From contig WNNJ02001098.1 in NCBI GenBank assembly GCA_012934845.2, positions 62,001-126,000 of the forward strand: a stretch of DNA of 64,000 bases, given 5' to 3'. Within the stretch, counting starts at the first letter, position 1. Each line of letters starts with the position of its first letter. Origin of the DNA: Pomphorhynchus laevis (lineage: Eukaryota > Acanthocephala > Palaeacanthocephala > Echinorhynchida > Pomphorhynchidae). Positions 43,011 through 53,744 of the stretch are shown here, one piece after another. The notes under the pieces are model-generated. The model was not told the origin of the DNA. It saw nothing but the letters and a program-made list of their open reading frames with translations, and did not search any database. The position numbers and the translations under genes were made by a program.

Positions 43011-43273
43011 CAATCCATAACATATCATGAAATATTAACTTTATATACAAGCGCACAATCTCAATATTGGAAATTGATGAAAAAGATTTAAAAAAATACA
43101 AAGAAAAAGAGCTCGCAATTTCGAAAGTGATGAGATTCATATAGAAACTTTCTTCGAAGAAAAATGGTAACTATTATATGAGTATTAGCATTGCTAATTG
43201 GGTAGCTCATTTTACTCAGTTACTTGGAAATAATATGGAAATAAATGTGAATTAAACATAGGAACTGTTTAAT

Positions 43274-43800
43274 TTGATTGATGAAAAGGCACAGAATTTG
43301 CACATATTGAATGAACAATTTACTGTAGACGAATTCGATTCGCCATTGACTTATTGGTCAAATCGTAAAGCAGCTGGACCTGATGGTATAGCAAATGAAC
43401 ATATAAAATCTAGCTTTAATTTAATAAATAGCTATTGGCTAAATATTTTCAACATCATATTATGTCAAGAAAAAATACCTGAGGATAGGCGTACCTCAAT
43501 ATATAAGGTACTATATAAAGGTCAGGGGCTAACATCAGACAATAATTATTATAGATGAATATCTCTAAAAAATCATGTGTTCAATTGGTTTACTTGGTTG
43601 ATTTCAAAGCGAATTGAATGTTTTGTAGAGGAAAAAACATTAGCTAATGAGCAATTCGATTTCAGGAAAGGAAGGTGAACAAATATAGTTTTATAACGGT
43701 TACTTAACGTAATACCAATATCTTACGAAGAAAATAGAAAACCAACCAATGTAAGTTTCGTAGATTTTAGACCTTCGATACAATAATTTATAATAATATT
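43274..43800 (+). pseudogene. LINE RT fragment, family of the 54.6-kb element
   Basis: YWSNRKAAGPDGIANEHIKS, YYRxISLKNHVF, ANEQFDFRKGR and VSFVDFR, in shifting frames, are RT motifs 0 to A of a LINE. The same phrase AGPDGICTEHIF occurs in the 54.6-57.7 kb element. It is then lost in an AT-rich palindromic stretch of TAATATTA repeats (43,795-43,985). Confidence 0.65.
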
Positions 43801-43969
43801 GTAATATTAGTATATTATAGTAATATAATATTTTATATTATATTATTATATTGTAATATATTGTGATATATAAAATTGTAATATATTATATAATCCAATA
43901 TATTATGTATTGTAATATATAATATTACAATATATCGTAATATTTTGTAATATTATATTAAAATATAAT

Positions 43970-44180
43970 ATCGCTATATAATACATTATATAATGAAATT
44001 TAAATAATTGCTATAATATTTTATGATATTGAACCTCTTCAAAATCATTTAAATAATTTAATAGATACATATTTTAAGCTAGGTTTCTATAAAATAAAAT
44101 CAAACAGAAAACAGTTAACTATAAAAATTATCAAAATATTATTAAAAAAATTTAAACTCTTGAGATAAAATTTTAATGGA
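43970..44180 (+). pseudogene. PLE RT C-terminal fragment
   Basis: LQNHLNNLIDTYFKLGFYK is readable after a frame change, and the DNA matches 53,200-53,345 closely. It corresponds to the region after the RT palm of PLEs. Confidence 0.55.
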
Positions 44181-44189
44181 TAATAAATA

Positions 44190-44425
44190 ATCAGAGGAAA
44201 TACGTCATTAGCTTTTATTTGGCCCCAACGTCTGTTATTTATTAGTAAATTTCTAAAAATTGACTTTTATTTTGAATTTAAATTTTAACTTTATATAAAT
44301 TATAAAATATTATATAACAATTATTAATTATATATTATGATTTTTAATTTAATTATTTAAATTTTATTTAGCATTATTTTTAATTTATAAATAATACAAA
44401 ATACGTAGTATCAGTTAGCTGATCT
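44190..44425 (+). repeat. Repeat family C
   Basis: It starts at CAGAGGAAATACGTCATTAG, lacks most of the GC-richer block, continues with ACGTCTGTTATTTATTAGTA and the AT-rich part, and ends near ACGTAGTATCAGTTAGCTGA. It directly follows a PLE RT fragment, as at 53 kb. Confidence 0.65.
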
Positions 44426-44429
44426 TGAT

Positions 44430-45060
44430 CACTTCAGATCTACCAGATGCTCTTAAACTCAGTAATGAGCGTGTTGCTGTTATTATGTAGGCAGATTATT
44501 TGGCATTGATTTTACTGATATACAAAGGCTTCAAGCTGCCTTGAACGCTTGGCTTCTTACTATGACAACAATCAGTTGAAAGTGAATATAAATAAGACAA
44601 AGATAACTAAGAACAGGTGGATCATTGTAAAGCTCGACATTATAAGATACAAGAGCTCTTCGCTAGAATTTACAAATGACTGGCCTATCTAGGAGTAAAT
44701 TTAACATCTAAGTTATCATTCGCTAAGCACATCACAAAAATGAGATACAAGGTATTAGAAGCAAAGAATGTATATCGTCATTTATCCAAATTGTTAATAA
44801 ATGGGCTATGCACGTTGTTAGGGACATGCTGGCACCTATATTTAAATATAGCATATAATGATTTTTAAGAAACATCAATCTTAATGATTTTAAACGTATG
44901 GATGGTGTTCAATGGCAGTATCTTAAACGGGTACTATCTACATCATTCGAGACCAGATCACGTCACGTTGGAGCCTTAATAAAAGTTCCAACACTATCAA
45001 GTTGGTGTCACCTAAATATAAATATTTCAACTACCTCTAATTAATTACAATATGTTGAAA
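44430..45060 (+). pseudogene. LINE RT palm and C-terminal remnant
   Basis: In broken frames: a degenerate YADD region, DIQRLQAALNAWL, YDNNQLKVNINKTKI, and FKRMDGVQWQYLKRVLSTSF. This is the usual text after the RT catalytic motif of LINEs of the type at 54.6 kb. Many stops. Confidence 0.5.
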
Positions 45061-45534
45061 TATGTTCTGCAAAATTAAATCATAAGATTTGATATTTATA
45101 AAATCTTAAGTAATGACATTTTTTAATGACAGCAACAAAGTGGATGTTATTAAATGCCAAGAGTAGACCTTTGGTGATCAGAGCATCAATACATGGTTAA
45201 CACGAACGCTTTTGTGTAAATGTTAGCAGAAAATAAAAGAGGTTCACTCGATGAAATAGGTTCATTTTCACTGACGCATGTTTCTGAATTCAAAATATTG
45301 AAATAAAAATGATTTAAATAAAAGATTTAATAATAAACTAAATTTTAGTTTTATTTATTAGGATGTTAGGTTGGGTATCTTATCACAAAAAACTTCGCAT
45401 ACCAGCATCTATACAGCTTGCTTTAGTTTCATGTTACAATTATATTTAATTATTTCCTCATAGCCGAAAGGCGAAAGTGGCCTAATAAATCATCTCAGAT
45501 GTTTCATTATTTCATTATTATATCTCATTATTAT
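45061..45534. other. No gene seen
   Basis: AT-rich with no coding or structural signal recognised. Confidence 0.4.
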
Positions 45535-45605
45535 TAACACCTTATTTTACTATTATCGACATAATATTTTACAATTAATGACATCATATTTTAATTATTG
45601 ACACA
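45535..45605. repeat. 20-22 bp minisatellite
   Basis: About four copies of a unit like ATTTTACTATTATTGACAxC. The same family is found at 34.8, 54.3 and 61.6 kb. Confidence 0.7.
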
Positions 45606-46075
45606 AATGAAATCGCGTATTGTATATGCAGCCATGTCGGACGCTTTAACGTGGTTATTACGAAACCAAATGATGATCTTCATCGTAACCGTGGAAAACG
45701 ACAGTTTCAGGATACACTTGCAACACTATATGGATGGCAACCTACTGAGCTACCATCTACTGAGTTACCATGAGCGACGAAAATTCGCAAAGTATGGTGA
45801 GCGCGTAGTACGATTTGATGATGCCAAATTAAATCCATATGGGTTGGCAACTAACAGTGCGCTCGGAAATGAAACACAATCAGTACCGAAAAGGTTGGTC
45901 CTGTTAAATACGTTGAAAAGTCAAGTCCTTTACAGCTCAATCATTAAGGATTTGAGGATAGAAATTATGTTGCTACTGGCGAAAACGATATCGATGTGTT
46001 TGCGCTCGGGTTTATCAAGGCAGGTAGTGAATCTTAGAAGACATCCACAGCATCGGATTTAAATAAAACATAGTT
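45598..46075 (+). pseudogene. REL-LINE C-terminal endonuclease fragment
   Basis: A 154-residue frame. An adjacent frame has TLATLYGWQPTELP, matching the VRYGW...LP text before the zinc motif. The frame then gives ERRKFAKYGERVVRFDDAKL, NPYGLATNSALGNET and SGLSRQVVN. The HExRK...KY..RV...F.P......G.. pattern matches the end of the restriction-like endonuclease seen at 61.1 kb (QRKIAKYSERV, FYPFVIACNGAMENE). The zinc motif is deleted between the two parts. Confidence 0.6.
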
Positions 46076-46600
46076 GTAAGTGCTTTGTTTTAAATAAACA
46101 GTGTCGTATTTAAAAAAATATTATATTTCATACATTGATATGTATAGAGTGATACATGTTTAATATGTATCACTCCATATCACTTCATATATGTATGGAG
46201 TGATACATACATATATTGGAGTAATAATTTCTGATTATAAAAATAATATAAAAATTTTAGTTCCCAATTTCCGTTCAAAAAATGTCACATTTCTTGTATT
46301 ATAAAGTACTTACAATTTAAGTGAATACACCATAACCAGAGGTTAACCTTTTCCAAATGCGAGATACTGAGGGTGCAATGGACGGACAGTGTGATGCCGC
46401 AGATGCCCATGTTGAAAGTCAAATCAGCCTTGCATAGATTGGTTGGCACTTCTGTACGAATAAACCAGTCTAAGAATCAGATACTTATTGGTAATTTTCA
46501 ATCAGACGATATCAGTTCTGCCAGTAATTCAATTTCTTTACGCTTGATTCCTTCACCAAATACTTCAGGTAAATTGCATCCAATAACTGCATCATATCAA
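46076..46600 (+). other. Mostly empty; weak LINE RT trace
   Basis: 46,130-46,215 holds inverted and direct copies of ATATGTATCACTCCAT. 46,373-46,600 has a frame with LHRLVGTSVRINQSKNQILI, which may be the LINE RT segment after the catalytic motif. Weak. Confidence 0.3.
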
Positions 46601-46850
46601 ATAACTGAGTCTACGTATTTTATACGACGTATAAATAAAAATAAAGATAAATAATATATAATTAGATAAAATTTAATACGATTTATATTTTTATAACGAT
46701 AAAATTTATAATTAAAATTTAAAAAATTAATTTTTATAAATTGACTAATAAATAATATACGATGTATTCGAATAAGGAATATAGGTCATCAGGAGTAACC
46801 GCTGTGTTATCATGTTTCAGCCCCTATCAGGTTTCATAAACTGTTTCATC
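46600..46850 (-). repeat. Repeat family C, minus strand
   Basis: Plus-strand text GAGTCTACGTATTTTATA, the AT-rich part, GACTAATAAATAATATACGA, then GGTCATCAGGAGTAACCGCTGT is the reverse of repeat C. Confidence 0.65.
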
Positions 46851-46854
46851 AATT

Positions 46855-48434
46855 GATTTCCATCAAACACTAGCTCGTCAAGAAATCATTTCTAGGGATT
46901 TTAGCGAAGTTATTAATTGGAAGCTAAATCTATATTCATTACCACCAATGCAATAACAGCAATGAATTTATTGACACAACAACTAGCTTGTACTCATTGG
47001 CTATTTCGAGGCCCCTGGAAATTAAACAAATATGATGGAATCAGTCCTACTTAGCCAAGTTATTCTTCAAAAAACCAGGATAGCGCTTATTAGATCAAAC
47101 ATTAGCCGTATACTCGGACTATGGAGAGAAGAAAATGTTAATTCCTTGATGGAAAAGGCACGTCTTTTACAAAAGTGCAGTCTTGGAGAATCTATATCAA
47201 AATTTAGCACCAATTGGATGAGAAGATTTTGTTACTTAAGAAGCAACGGCAAAACTCATGCTGCCATAAAATGACTCGAAATGATATTTTAACGCTTGAC
47301 AATACAGTCCATGGAATATCGGTGAGATAAAAATGGGCTGAATTACATCATAGGACAATGCCTATCAATGCTTAAACTCTTATAACATAACCTTTAAATA
47401 ATATAATTAAACACTATCCGGGAAGATCTTTGGAAATATCTGCAGATGACATAGTGTCATCAGCGTGACGTACTCAAGGAGCAGCCAGATCGCCATTCTT
47501 GAATGCAATTACTTTGTAGTTTATGCTTATGTAATTCGGGCCTGCTCTAATCGTTTAGATTAAAGTATAGAACATTTCGCGATCTTTTTAGCTACTAATA
47601 CTCAATAAGAAGATCTCAAGGCATTTACGTCAATAATATTAATAGCTATTGATTAAAATTCAGGTATAAGACCGATCGGTATTGGAACCCCATGCTATGA
47701 TAGCTTTAGCCACAGCATCATTGCTTCTTATAAAGCGGTTAATAGTTCCTAATGTAGATATCATGAGTTTTAAAGATGACACACATTGCATTGGGAATTC
47801 TGTTGAAACTAAAAAATGTTGGATTTAATAGGGTAAATTTGTCCGGACTACGTTTTCTATCTCAACGAGGACAAATGTCGCCTGCTAATACATGAAGAAA
47901 AACAAAGCAATGTCGCATTAGCATTTGTTGATTCAGGGCTAATAATAGTATATGATGGCTTGAGAGTTCTTATATCTGCCGCTGGAACCGAAGAGTTTGT
48001 TCGTAAATATGCATCAAGAAAGGTCAATGAATGGTTGTTAATCCTGTCTAATCTAGTTGATGTGACAAAAGAAGATCCTGACGTTGCTTTTACTGCTTAA
48101 ACGCAAGCATTAAAGTTTAAATAGACGTTTCTATCAAGCACATGTGGAATTGAGTCAACAATTATCTAACTTATCGAGATTTTTACGTCTTCGCCTATTT
48201 TTTCTATGGATGTTCGAAGTGCGTTCTGAAAGTAATATCTTGAATTTGATAGAGTTACCTCTCCGATATGGTGGTCTAGATTTAATTAATGCAGAAAACC
48301 AATGTGAATCATATTTTCGATTTTCAATGACAATGAGTGATCATCTTTTAGTAAGGTTGACCGGATCTTTACTGCAGTATGACGAGAAGCAAGCTGCGTA
48401 TAGTATAAAGCTAGAAAAATATGCGTTTTACAAG
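46855..48434 (+). pseudogene. REL-LINE, N-terminal and RT part, decayed
   Basis: Heavily mutated. Recognisable parts are RSNGKTHAAIK (N-terminal region), a KCRLLIHEEKQ-like segment, FVDSGLIIVYDGLRVLIS, EEFVRKYASRKVNEWL, and LPLRYGGLDLINAENQCESY. The last pattern (LP.RYGGLDL) is the post-RT region of LINE-like RTs with a C-terminal restriction-like endonuclease. It is interrupted at 48,434 by the Gypsy element and resumes at 52,985. Confidence 0.6.
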
Positions 48435-48626
48435 TGTTGTGTATGAACGAACACACTGCAAATGTATGGCAATGACGATTATCACTGGCAGCAATGTGCT
48501 TGGCGGTATGCCTTTGTATTTTGACTATATATGTCGGATAGCGACTGTTTCTGAACGCTGGTGTTTTGTTTGTACTAAAAATTAAAAAACGTTAGCGTTT
48601 GCTTTGCAATGTCTGAAAACACAACA
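48435..48626 (+). repeat. 5-prime LTR of the Gypsy element
   Basis: 192 bp, identical by eye to the 3-prime LTR. The start of the gag frame lies inside its last 18 bases. Confidence 0.9.
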
Positions 48627-51600
48627 ATTGGCGACGAGGGTGGTTCAAAATTTTCGTCGAACGACATTATGAAAATTGTATGGGAACAACAACGTACATT
48701 GACGAAGTTGATGGAAAGTCTGCAAAATCGTGAAAATCCCAATAAGGATTGCAATATACCGGCGTTTCAGCATTTCAATGCAGATCACGATAAGTGGATT
48801 GATTACGGGATTCAACTGAAGAATTTTTTGGGCATGCACAGAGTTGATTCACAGATGCGACAAAAACAATTCTTACTGTCCAGTTGTGGTCAAGAAATTT
48901 TTCGCTTGGTTGGACAATTGATTCCGTCTTTCGAAAAAGAGGACATTACTTTCGAGATGATTATTAAGGAACTCGATCGTCATTTTAAAAAGCCGATGCA
49001 TATAGTTGCAGCCAGATTCGAATTTACGCAATGTCGACAAAAAGCCAATCAGTCACATAAAGATTGGATAGCGGAAGCAAGGGGCCTGGCTAGTAAGTGT
49101 TCGTTTTTCGATCAATCCATTCAAACCGAACAGCAAGCAATCGACGACAGATTGAGAGATCTGGTAATTGCATATACTCCAATCGAGGAAATACGTATGA
49201 GTCTATTACGATTAGACAATCCTACGTTAGACGATGTAATTAGGATTGCTTCTAATTGGGAAATGACACAAGCTACTAAGCACTTGTTAGCGACGGAAAC
49301 CAGCTCGAATTATGCAAATGACTCGAAAAAGGATGTTGAAATTTCGCATGTTAATAAATTAAGTGCTGGACGTCGATCACAATGGAATAAAAATTCCATG
49401 CCTCGTTGTACACGATGTAATGGTTCAAATCACGTAAATGAGCAACAGTGTTGGGCTAAGAACGTAAAATGTCACCGTTGTGGTAAGATAGGTCATATTC
49501 GTCGATGCTGCAAGGTAGCACTACAAAATATTCATCAGTTGATATCAGACGAGAATGGTGATAATAAGGCTGTAGAGTTGGCTTTTCTCGAAATTCAAAA
49601 CGTTTGTCGAAGGGACCATATCCTGGGACCGACATTGGAAGTGAGAATAAACGGAGTTCAAGTGGAAATGGAGTTTGATACGGGAGCAATGTTGTCTGTA
49701 ATATCTCAAAAAACATGGTCAAGTTGTGGTTCGCCTGAGCTAAGAGCGGGAAGATGGCTGAGAAGTTTTGGTGGAGGGTTGATAAAGAGCATAGGTCAAT
49801 GTCAAGTGACTGTAGAACTAGATAATGTAGCCAAATTGTTGAATGTCGAGGTCGTATACGAAACAGAAAAGAGCTTGTTTGGACAACCGTGGATAGAAGC
49901 ATTTAACATGTCCTTGCCACGTCAAGTAAGATCCCGCCCACGAGCTATCAATCAGTTAAATTTAAATCAACAAGGTGCATCCGATTTAAACCACATGTTA
50001 CTCAGATTTAAGGAGTTATTCAATGAAGATCTTGGGAACATTAAGGATTTGGAGATAAAGTTACAAGTTGATCCATCGGCTATTGCACGATGCATTCCGG
50101 CTCGTCGCGTACCACTGCCATTAAAGCCAAAAATCGAAGAAGAGTTAAAGCGCCTTTTATCGAATGGAACATTAGAGCAAGTTGATTCAAACTGTAATTA
50201 TATTGAATGGGCGAGTCCAATTGTTTCTGTGCTCAAGAAGGATAACTCAATAAGACTTTGCGCTGACTTCAAGGCGACAATTAATCCGTATCTGAATTGT
50301 GATTGTTTCGAATTACCGACATTTGAGGAGATACTGAGCAAAATCGCAGGAGGCACCTTGTATTCAGTATTGGATTTAAAGGATGCGTATTCACAAATGA
50401 AAGTTCATCAAGACTCTCGAAAGTATTTGACCATATCGACACCCTTCGGATATTATCAATATCGTCGATTACCATTTGGGTTATCCATTGCACCAATTTT
50501 GTTCCAGCGTTATATGAATCAATTACTCGGTACGATTCCGGGCGTCGCAGTTTATCTGGATGATGTTGTAGTTGCAGGTGAAACACGTTCAGAACATATA
50601 GACAGACTTCGTAGTGTAATGACAAGATTATTGAATGCGGGAATACGAGTTAAACGTGAAAAGTGTTTATTTCTTCAAGAACAAGTCAAATTTCTGGGAC
50701 ACGTGTTAGATAAAGGAATGGTAAAAGTTGATCCAGAGAAAGTTGATACTATTCAAAATATTTGTCCACCGTCAAATCCTAAAGAACTGCGAACGTTCTT
50801 GGGAACCATAGGGTTCCTTGAACGTTTTATTCCTCATTTGCGGTCGCAGTGTGCTGACTTGTATTCGTTAACGGGTGTACGAGCGAATTGGAACTGGACA
50901 GATCGGCATCAAAGCCAATTTGAATTGGTCAAGCAAAGTATGCTAAAACCGAAAATTTTAATACCATATGATGGGAAGAGTAACCTGAAGCTGTATTGTG
51001 ATGCTTGTGAGAGAGGCTTAGGAGCCGTACTGCTTCAAGAAACTAAAAACAACCGTTATCTGCCGATTGCATACGCATCAAGAAAATTGAGCAGCGCGGA
51101 AATAAATTACTCGCAAATCGACCGGGAGGCACTTGCACTTATATTCGGTGTCAATAAGTTTCGATATTTTCTATTAGGTAGAAAGTTCGTACTCATCACT
51201 GATCACAAACCTTTGAAATACATATTCGGAAATCAACGTAATTTGCCAAAGATCGCGAATCAGCGTTTAGTCAGATGGGCATTGTTGTTGAGTCAATTCG
51301 ACTACGAACTCGAATGCATTCCAGGAAAAGATAACATAATTGCCGATGTCCTCTCCAGATTTCCATGTCAAGGCCTTGACTGTGCAGAAACGTCGGGAAC
51401 AAATGATATCTGTGTGAATTTGTTATGTGAGGACACACCTTTATTATCCGCAACAGCTATTCGCGAAGCTACGAAACAAGATTTGATTCTAAAAAAGGTG
51501 ACGCAATATGTGTCGATCGGTTGGCCAAACAAAGTTACAGACTCGAACATTCATTATTACAGCACAAGACGCAATGAGTTATCATTTGAAAATGGAATTT

Positions 51601-52763
51601 TGCTTTTAGGAGCGCGTGTATTAATTCCGACGAGTCTACGGGAGACAGTTTTGCGAGCTTTGCATGCAGGCCATCCGGGAATTGTGGCTATGAAGTCCTT
51701 ATCACGATATTACGTATGGTGGCCTGGATTGGATGCTGATATCGAGCGCTCAGTACAAAATTGTAACGATTGTCAGCGTTTCCGGAATAACGAACCTAAC
51801 CATCCACTTCACAATTGGCCTGTACCCAGCGATATATGGACTAGGATTCACGTAGATTTCGCCGGACCATCCCAACAGGAGTATTACTTTGTGGTTCAGT
51901 GTGCTCTATCAAAATGGCCAGAGGTTATTAAGATGCAATGTACAAGTGCTCACTCAACAATAAAGGTATTAAGAGAAATATTTGCCAGAAATGGGGTTCC
52001 GGAAGAGCTGGTATCAGACAATGGTCCCCCGTTTCAGTCTTCCGAATTCGCGAATTTTTTGCAGTCTAATGGAGTAAAGCATGTAAGAGTATCTCCGTAT
52101 CACCCAAGATCAAACGGTTTAGCGGAGAGGTTTATTCAAGTACTAAAGAATAAAGTGATCAGACCTTACAATATACACGATCGTCCAAAGCGATTGCAGC
52201 AATTCTTATTGTCGTATAGAAACACACCGCACAGTGCCACAGGAAAACCACCATCAATTGTCTTTACCGGTCATCGTTTGACTACCTTATTTGATCGTTT
52301 GAAACCGAATCTACGTTCTACACTTGAAGGTTATCAAGCAAATAACAAAATACATTTCGATAAGAAATCCAAACCGAGGGAGTTTTATTCAGGAGAAAAG
52401 GTGTGGTATCGGCAGAAAAGTAACGAACCGTGGTCGGCGGGGGAAATAGAAAAGCGCTCAAACTGGACATCGTATGTCGTGAGCAACGCTGATCAAAACT
52501 ACAGATTACACGCCGATATGCTTCGTAAAGGAGAAGGTATAGAGAATCGAGAAATTACCAATGATGCAGACAATGATCAAGAGAAAATGAATTCAACATT
52601 GTCACAGCGGATTGAGATAACTAGTGATCAAAGTCCACTTACCATTACGAATTCGGCGGATGAAAAAAATCTTGAACATGATAATTGCCATCGCCAATTA
52701 CCTAGACGATCAGAAAGAGTCCGTAAAGTACCTGTTCGATATGGCTGGAATGTGGCGTACTAA
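48609..52763 (+). CDS. Gypsy gag-pol polyprotein
   Basis: A 1384-residue frame. Parts in order: Gag (about 1-255), two zinc knuckles (about 262-302), aspartic protease (about 345-440), reverse transcriptase (about 480-690), RNase H (about 780-905), integrase with its zinc-binding and catalytic core regions (about 1010-1200), and a basic C-terminal tail. All families expected of a Ty3/Gypsy polyprotein are present and no envelope-like gene is seen. The element is whole as far as can be read. Confidence 0.95.
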   Translation: MSENTTIGDEGGSKFSSNDIMKIVWEQQRTLTKLMESLQNRENPNKDCNIPAFQHFNADHDKWIDYGIQLKNFLGMHRVDSQMRQKQFLLSSCGQEIFRLVGQLIPSFEKEDITFEMIIKELDRHFKKPMHIVAARFEFTQCRQKANQSHKDWIAEARGLASKCSFFDQSIQTEQQAIDDRLRDLVIAYTPIEEIRMSLLRLDNPTLDDVIRIASNWEMTQATKHLLATETSSNYANDSKKDVEISHVNKLSAGRRSQWNKNSMPRCTRCNGSNHVNEQQCWAKNVKCHRCGKIGHIRRCCKVALQNIHQLISDENGDNKAVELAFLEIQNVCRRDHILGPTLEVRINGVQVEMEFDTGAMLSVISQKTWSSCGSPELRAGRWLRSFGGGLIKSIGQCQVTVELDNVAKLLNVEVVYETEKSLFGQPWIEAFNMSLPRQVRSRPRAINQLNLNQQGASDLNHMLLRFKELFNEDLGNIKDLEIKLQVDPSAIARCIPARRVPLPLKPKIEEELKRLLSNGTLEQVDSNCNYIEWASPIVSVLKKDNSIRLCADFKATINPYLNCDCFELPTFEEILSKIAGGTLYSVLDLKDAYSQMKVHQDSRKYLTISTPFGYYQYRRLPFGLSIAPILFQRYMNQLLGTIPGVAVYLDDVVVAGETRSEHIDRLRSVMTRLLNAGIRVKREKCLFLQEQVKFLGHVLDKGMVKVDPEKVDTIQNICPPSNPKELRTFLGTIGFLERFIPHLRSQCADLYSLTGVRANWNWTDRHQSQFELVKQSMLKPKILIPYDGKSNLKLYCDACERGLGAVLLQETKNNRYLPIAYASRKLSSAEINYSQIDREALALIFGVNKFRYFLLGRKFVLITDHKPLKYIFGNQRNLPKIANQRLVRWALLLSQFDYELECIPGKDNIIADVLSRFPCQGLDCAETSGTNDICVNLLCEDTPLLSATAIREATKQDLILKKVTQYVSIGWPNKVTDSNIHYYSTRRNELSFENGILLLGARVLIPTSLRETVLRALHAGHPGIVAMKSLSRYYVWWPGLDADIERSVQNCNDCQRFRNNEPNHPLHNWPVPSDIWTRIHVDFAGPSQQEYYFVVQCALSKWPEVIKMQCTSAHSTIKVLREIFARNGVPEELVSDNGPPFQSSEFANFLQSNGVKHVRVSPYHPRSNGLAERFIQVLKNKVIRPYNIHDRPKRLQQFLLSYRNTPHSATGKPPSIVFTGHRLTTLFDRLKPNLRSTLEGYQANNKIHFDKKSKPREFYSGEKVWYRQKSNEPWSAGEIEKRSNWTSYVVSNADQNYRLHADMLRKGEGIENREITNDADNDQEKMNSTLSQRIEITSDQSPLTITNSADEKNLEHDNCHRQLPRRSERVRKVPVRYGWNVAY

Positions 52764-52792
52764 AAAGACCACATTTATATGGGGAAGAGGAA

Positions 52793-52984
52793 TGTTGTGT
52801 ATGAACGAACACACTGCAAATGTATGGCAATGACGATTATCACTGGCAGCAATGTGCTTGGCGGTATGCCTTTGTATTTTGACTATATATGTCGGATAGC
52901 GACTGTTTCTGAACGCTGGTGTTTTGTTTGTACTAAAAATTAAAAAACGTTAGCGTTTGCTTTGCAATGTCTGAAAACACAACA
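52793..52984 (+). repeat. 3-prime LTR of the Gypsy element
   Basis: 192 bp, preceded by a purine-rich tract and followed by the ACAAG target duplication. Confidence 0.9.
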
Positions 52985-53140
52985 ACAAGAACAGAATCGA
53001 CCAGTTAAAACGAATCAGAGAAAGTGAGAGCATCATATAATACAACTCAGTCAAAGGTGCTCAAGATGCTCTTGCGGGAGGATAATCCACCAGGGGTTTT
53101 ATATCGTAAAGATGACATATTTAAATTTAAAGAAGAAACA
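52985..53140 (+). pseudogene. REL-LINE continuation after the Gypsy insertion
   Basis: The reading resumes with an Arg/Ser-rich piece and REDNPPGVLYRKDDIFKF, the expected region between RT and zinc motif. It ends where a PLE fragment begins at about 53,143. Confidence 0.5.
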
Positions 53141-53145
53141 TATTT

Positions 53146-53403
53146 GTGCATGAGCATTCATGCATACCATATAATATAAAATATAATACATTAAACAATG
53201 AAATTTTAAGAATTGCCACAATATGTAATGATATTGGCTTTCTTCAAAATCATTTAAATAATTTAATAGATACATATTTTAAACTAGGTTACTATAAAAA
53301 TAACATCAAACAGAAAATAGTAAAATATACAAATCAACAAAATATTATTATAAATAAATATAAAATCTTCAACCGGAATTTTTTATGGATGGATCATAAA
53401 TAA
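53146..53403 (+). pseudogene. PLE RT C-terminal fragment
   Basis: An 85-residue frame: HEHSCIPYNIKYNTLNNEIL, RIATICNDIGFLQNHLNNLI, and FKLGYYKNNIKQKIVK. This is the segment following the RT palm of PLEs (RI..IC......L..L...GY...I). The same sequence occurs at 43,970 and, minus strand, at 23,960. The Naiad-like element at 24.7 kb is the best candidate source, because its own C-terminus is missing and the base composition matches. Confidence 0.65.
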
Positions 53404-53449
53404 TATATTTGAAATTAAAATAAGATACTAGATAAAAAATTTATCAGAG

Positions 53450-53735
53450 GAAATACGTCATTAGTATGTATTTGACCCCGCTGCTATTCTGGATCATGGA
53501 ATAGGGGCCAAAACCTGATAGCATAGCAATTCGTCCTAATGACCTCTAATCCTAATTCTGATACAACGTCTGATATTTATTAGTCAATTGATAACAATTG
53601 ACTTTTATTTAAAAATTCAAGTTTAAATTTTTACTTGATATAAATTATATAAAATCTTATATTACAATTAATTATTTAAATATATAAATTTTATTCAGCA
53701 TTATTTTTAATTTATAAATAATGTAAAATGCATGC
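53450..53735 (+). repeat. Repeat family C, most complete copy
   Basis: CAGAGGAAATACGTCATTAG, then CCCCGCTGCTATTCTGGATC, GCCAAAACCTGATAGCATAG, ATACAACGTCTGATATTTAT, and the AT-rich end. It follows the PLE RT fragment by about 45 bp. Confidence 0.7.
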
Positions 53736-53744
53736 CAAAAGCGG

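Larger units (their letters stand above)
48435..52984 (+). mobile_element. Ty3/Gypsy LTR retrotransposon, looks whole and young
   Basis: Two 192-bp LTRs (48,435-48,626 and 52,793-52,984) appear identical by eye; each starts TGTTGTG and ends CACAACA. A 5-bp target duplication ACAAG flanks the element (48,430-48,434 and 52,985-52,989). One long gag-pol frame lies between, preceded by a likely primer-binding site just after the 5-prime LTR and followed by a purine tract before the 3-prime LTR. Identical LTRs imply a very recent insertion. Single-frame gag-pol and domain style suggest the Mag-like group; that is inference. No breaks were noticed. Confidence 0.95.

Noticed and set aside
49456-51550. 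Minus-strand frames within the Gypsy polyprotein region
   Set aside because: They are complements of the gag-pol coding sequence and not genes.
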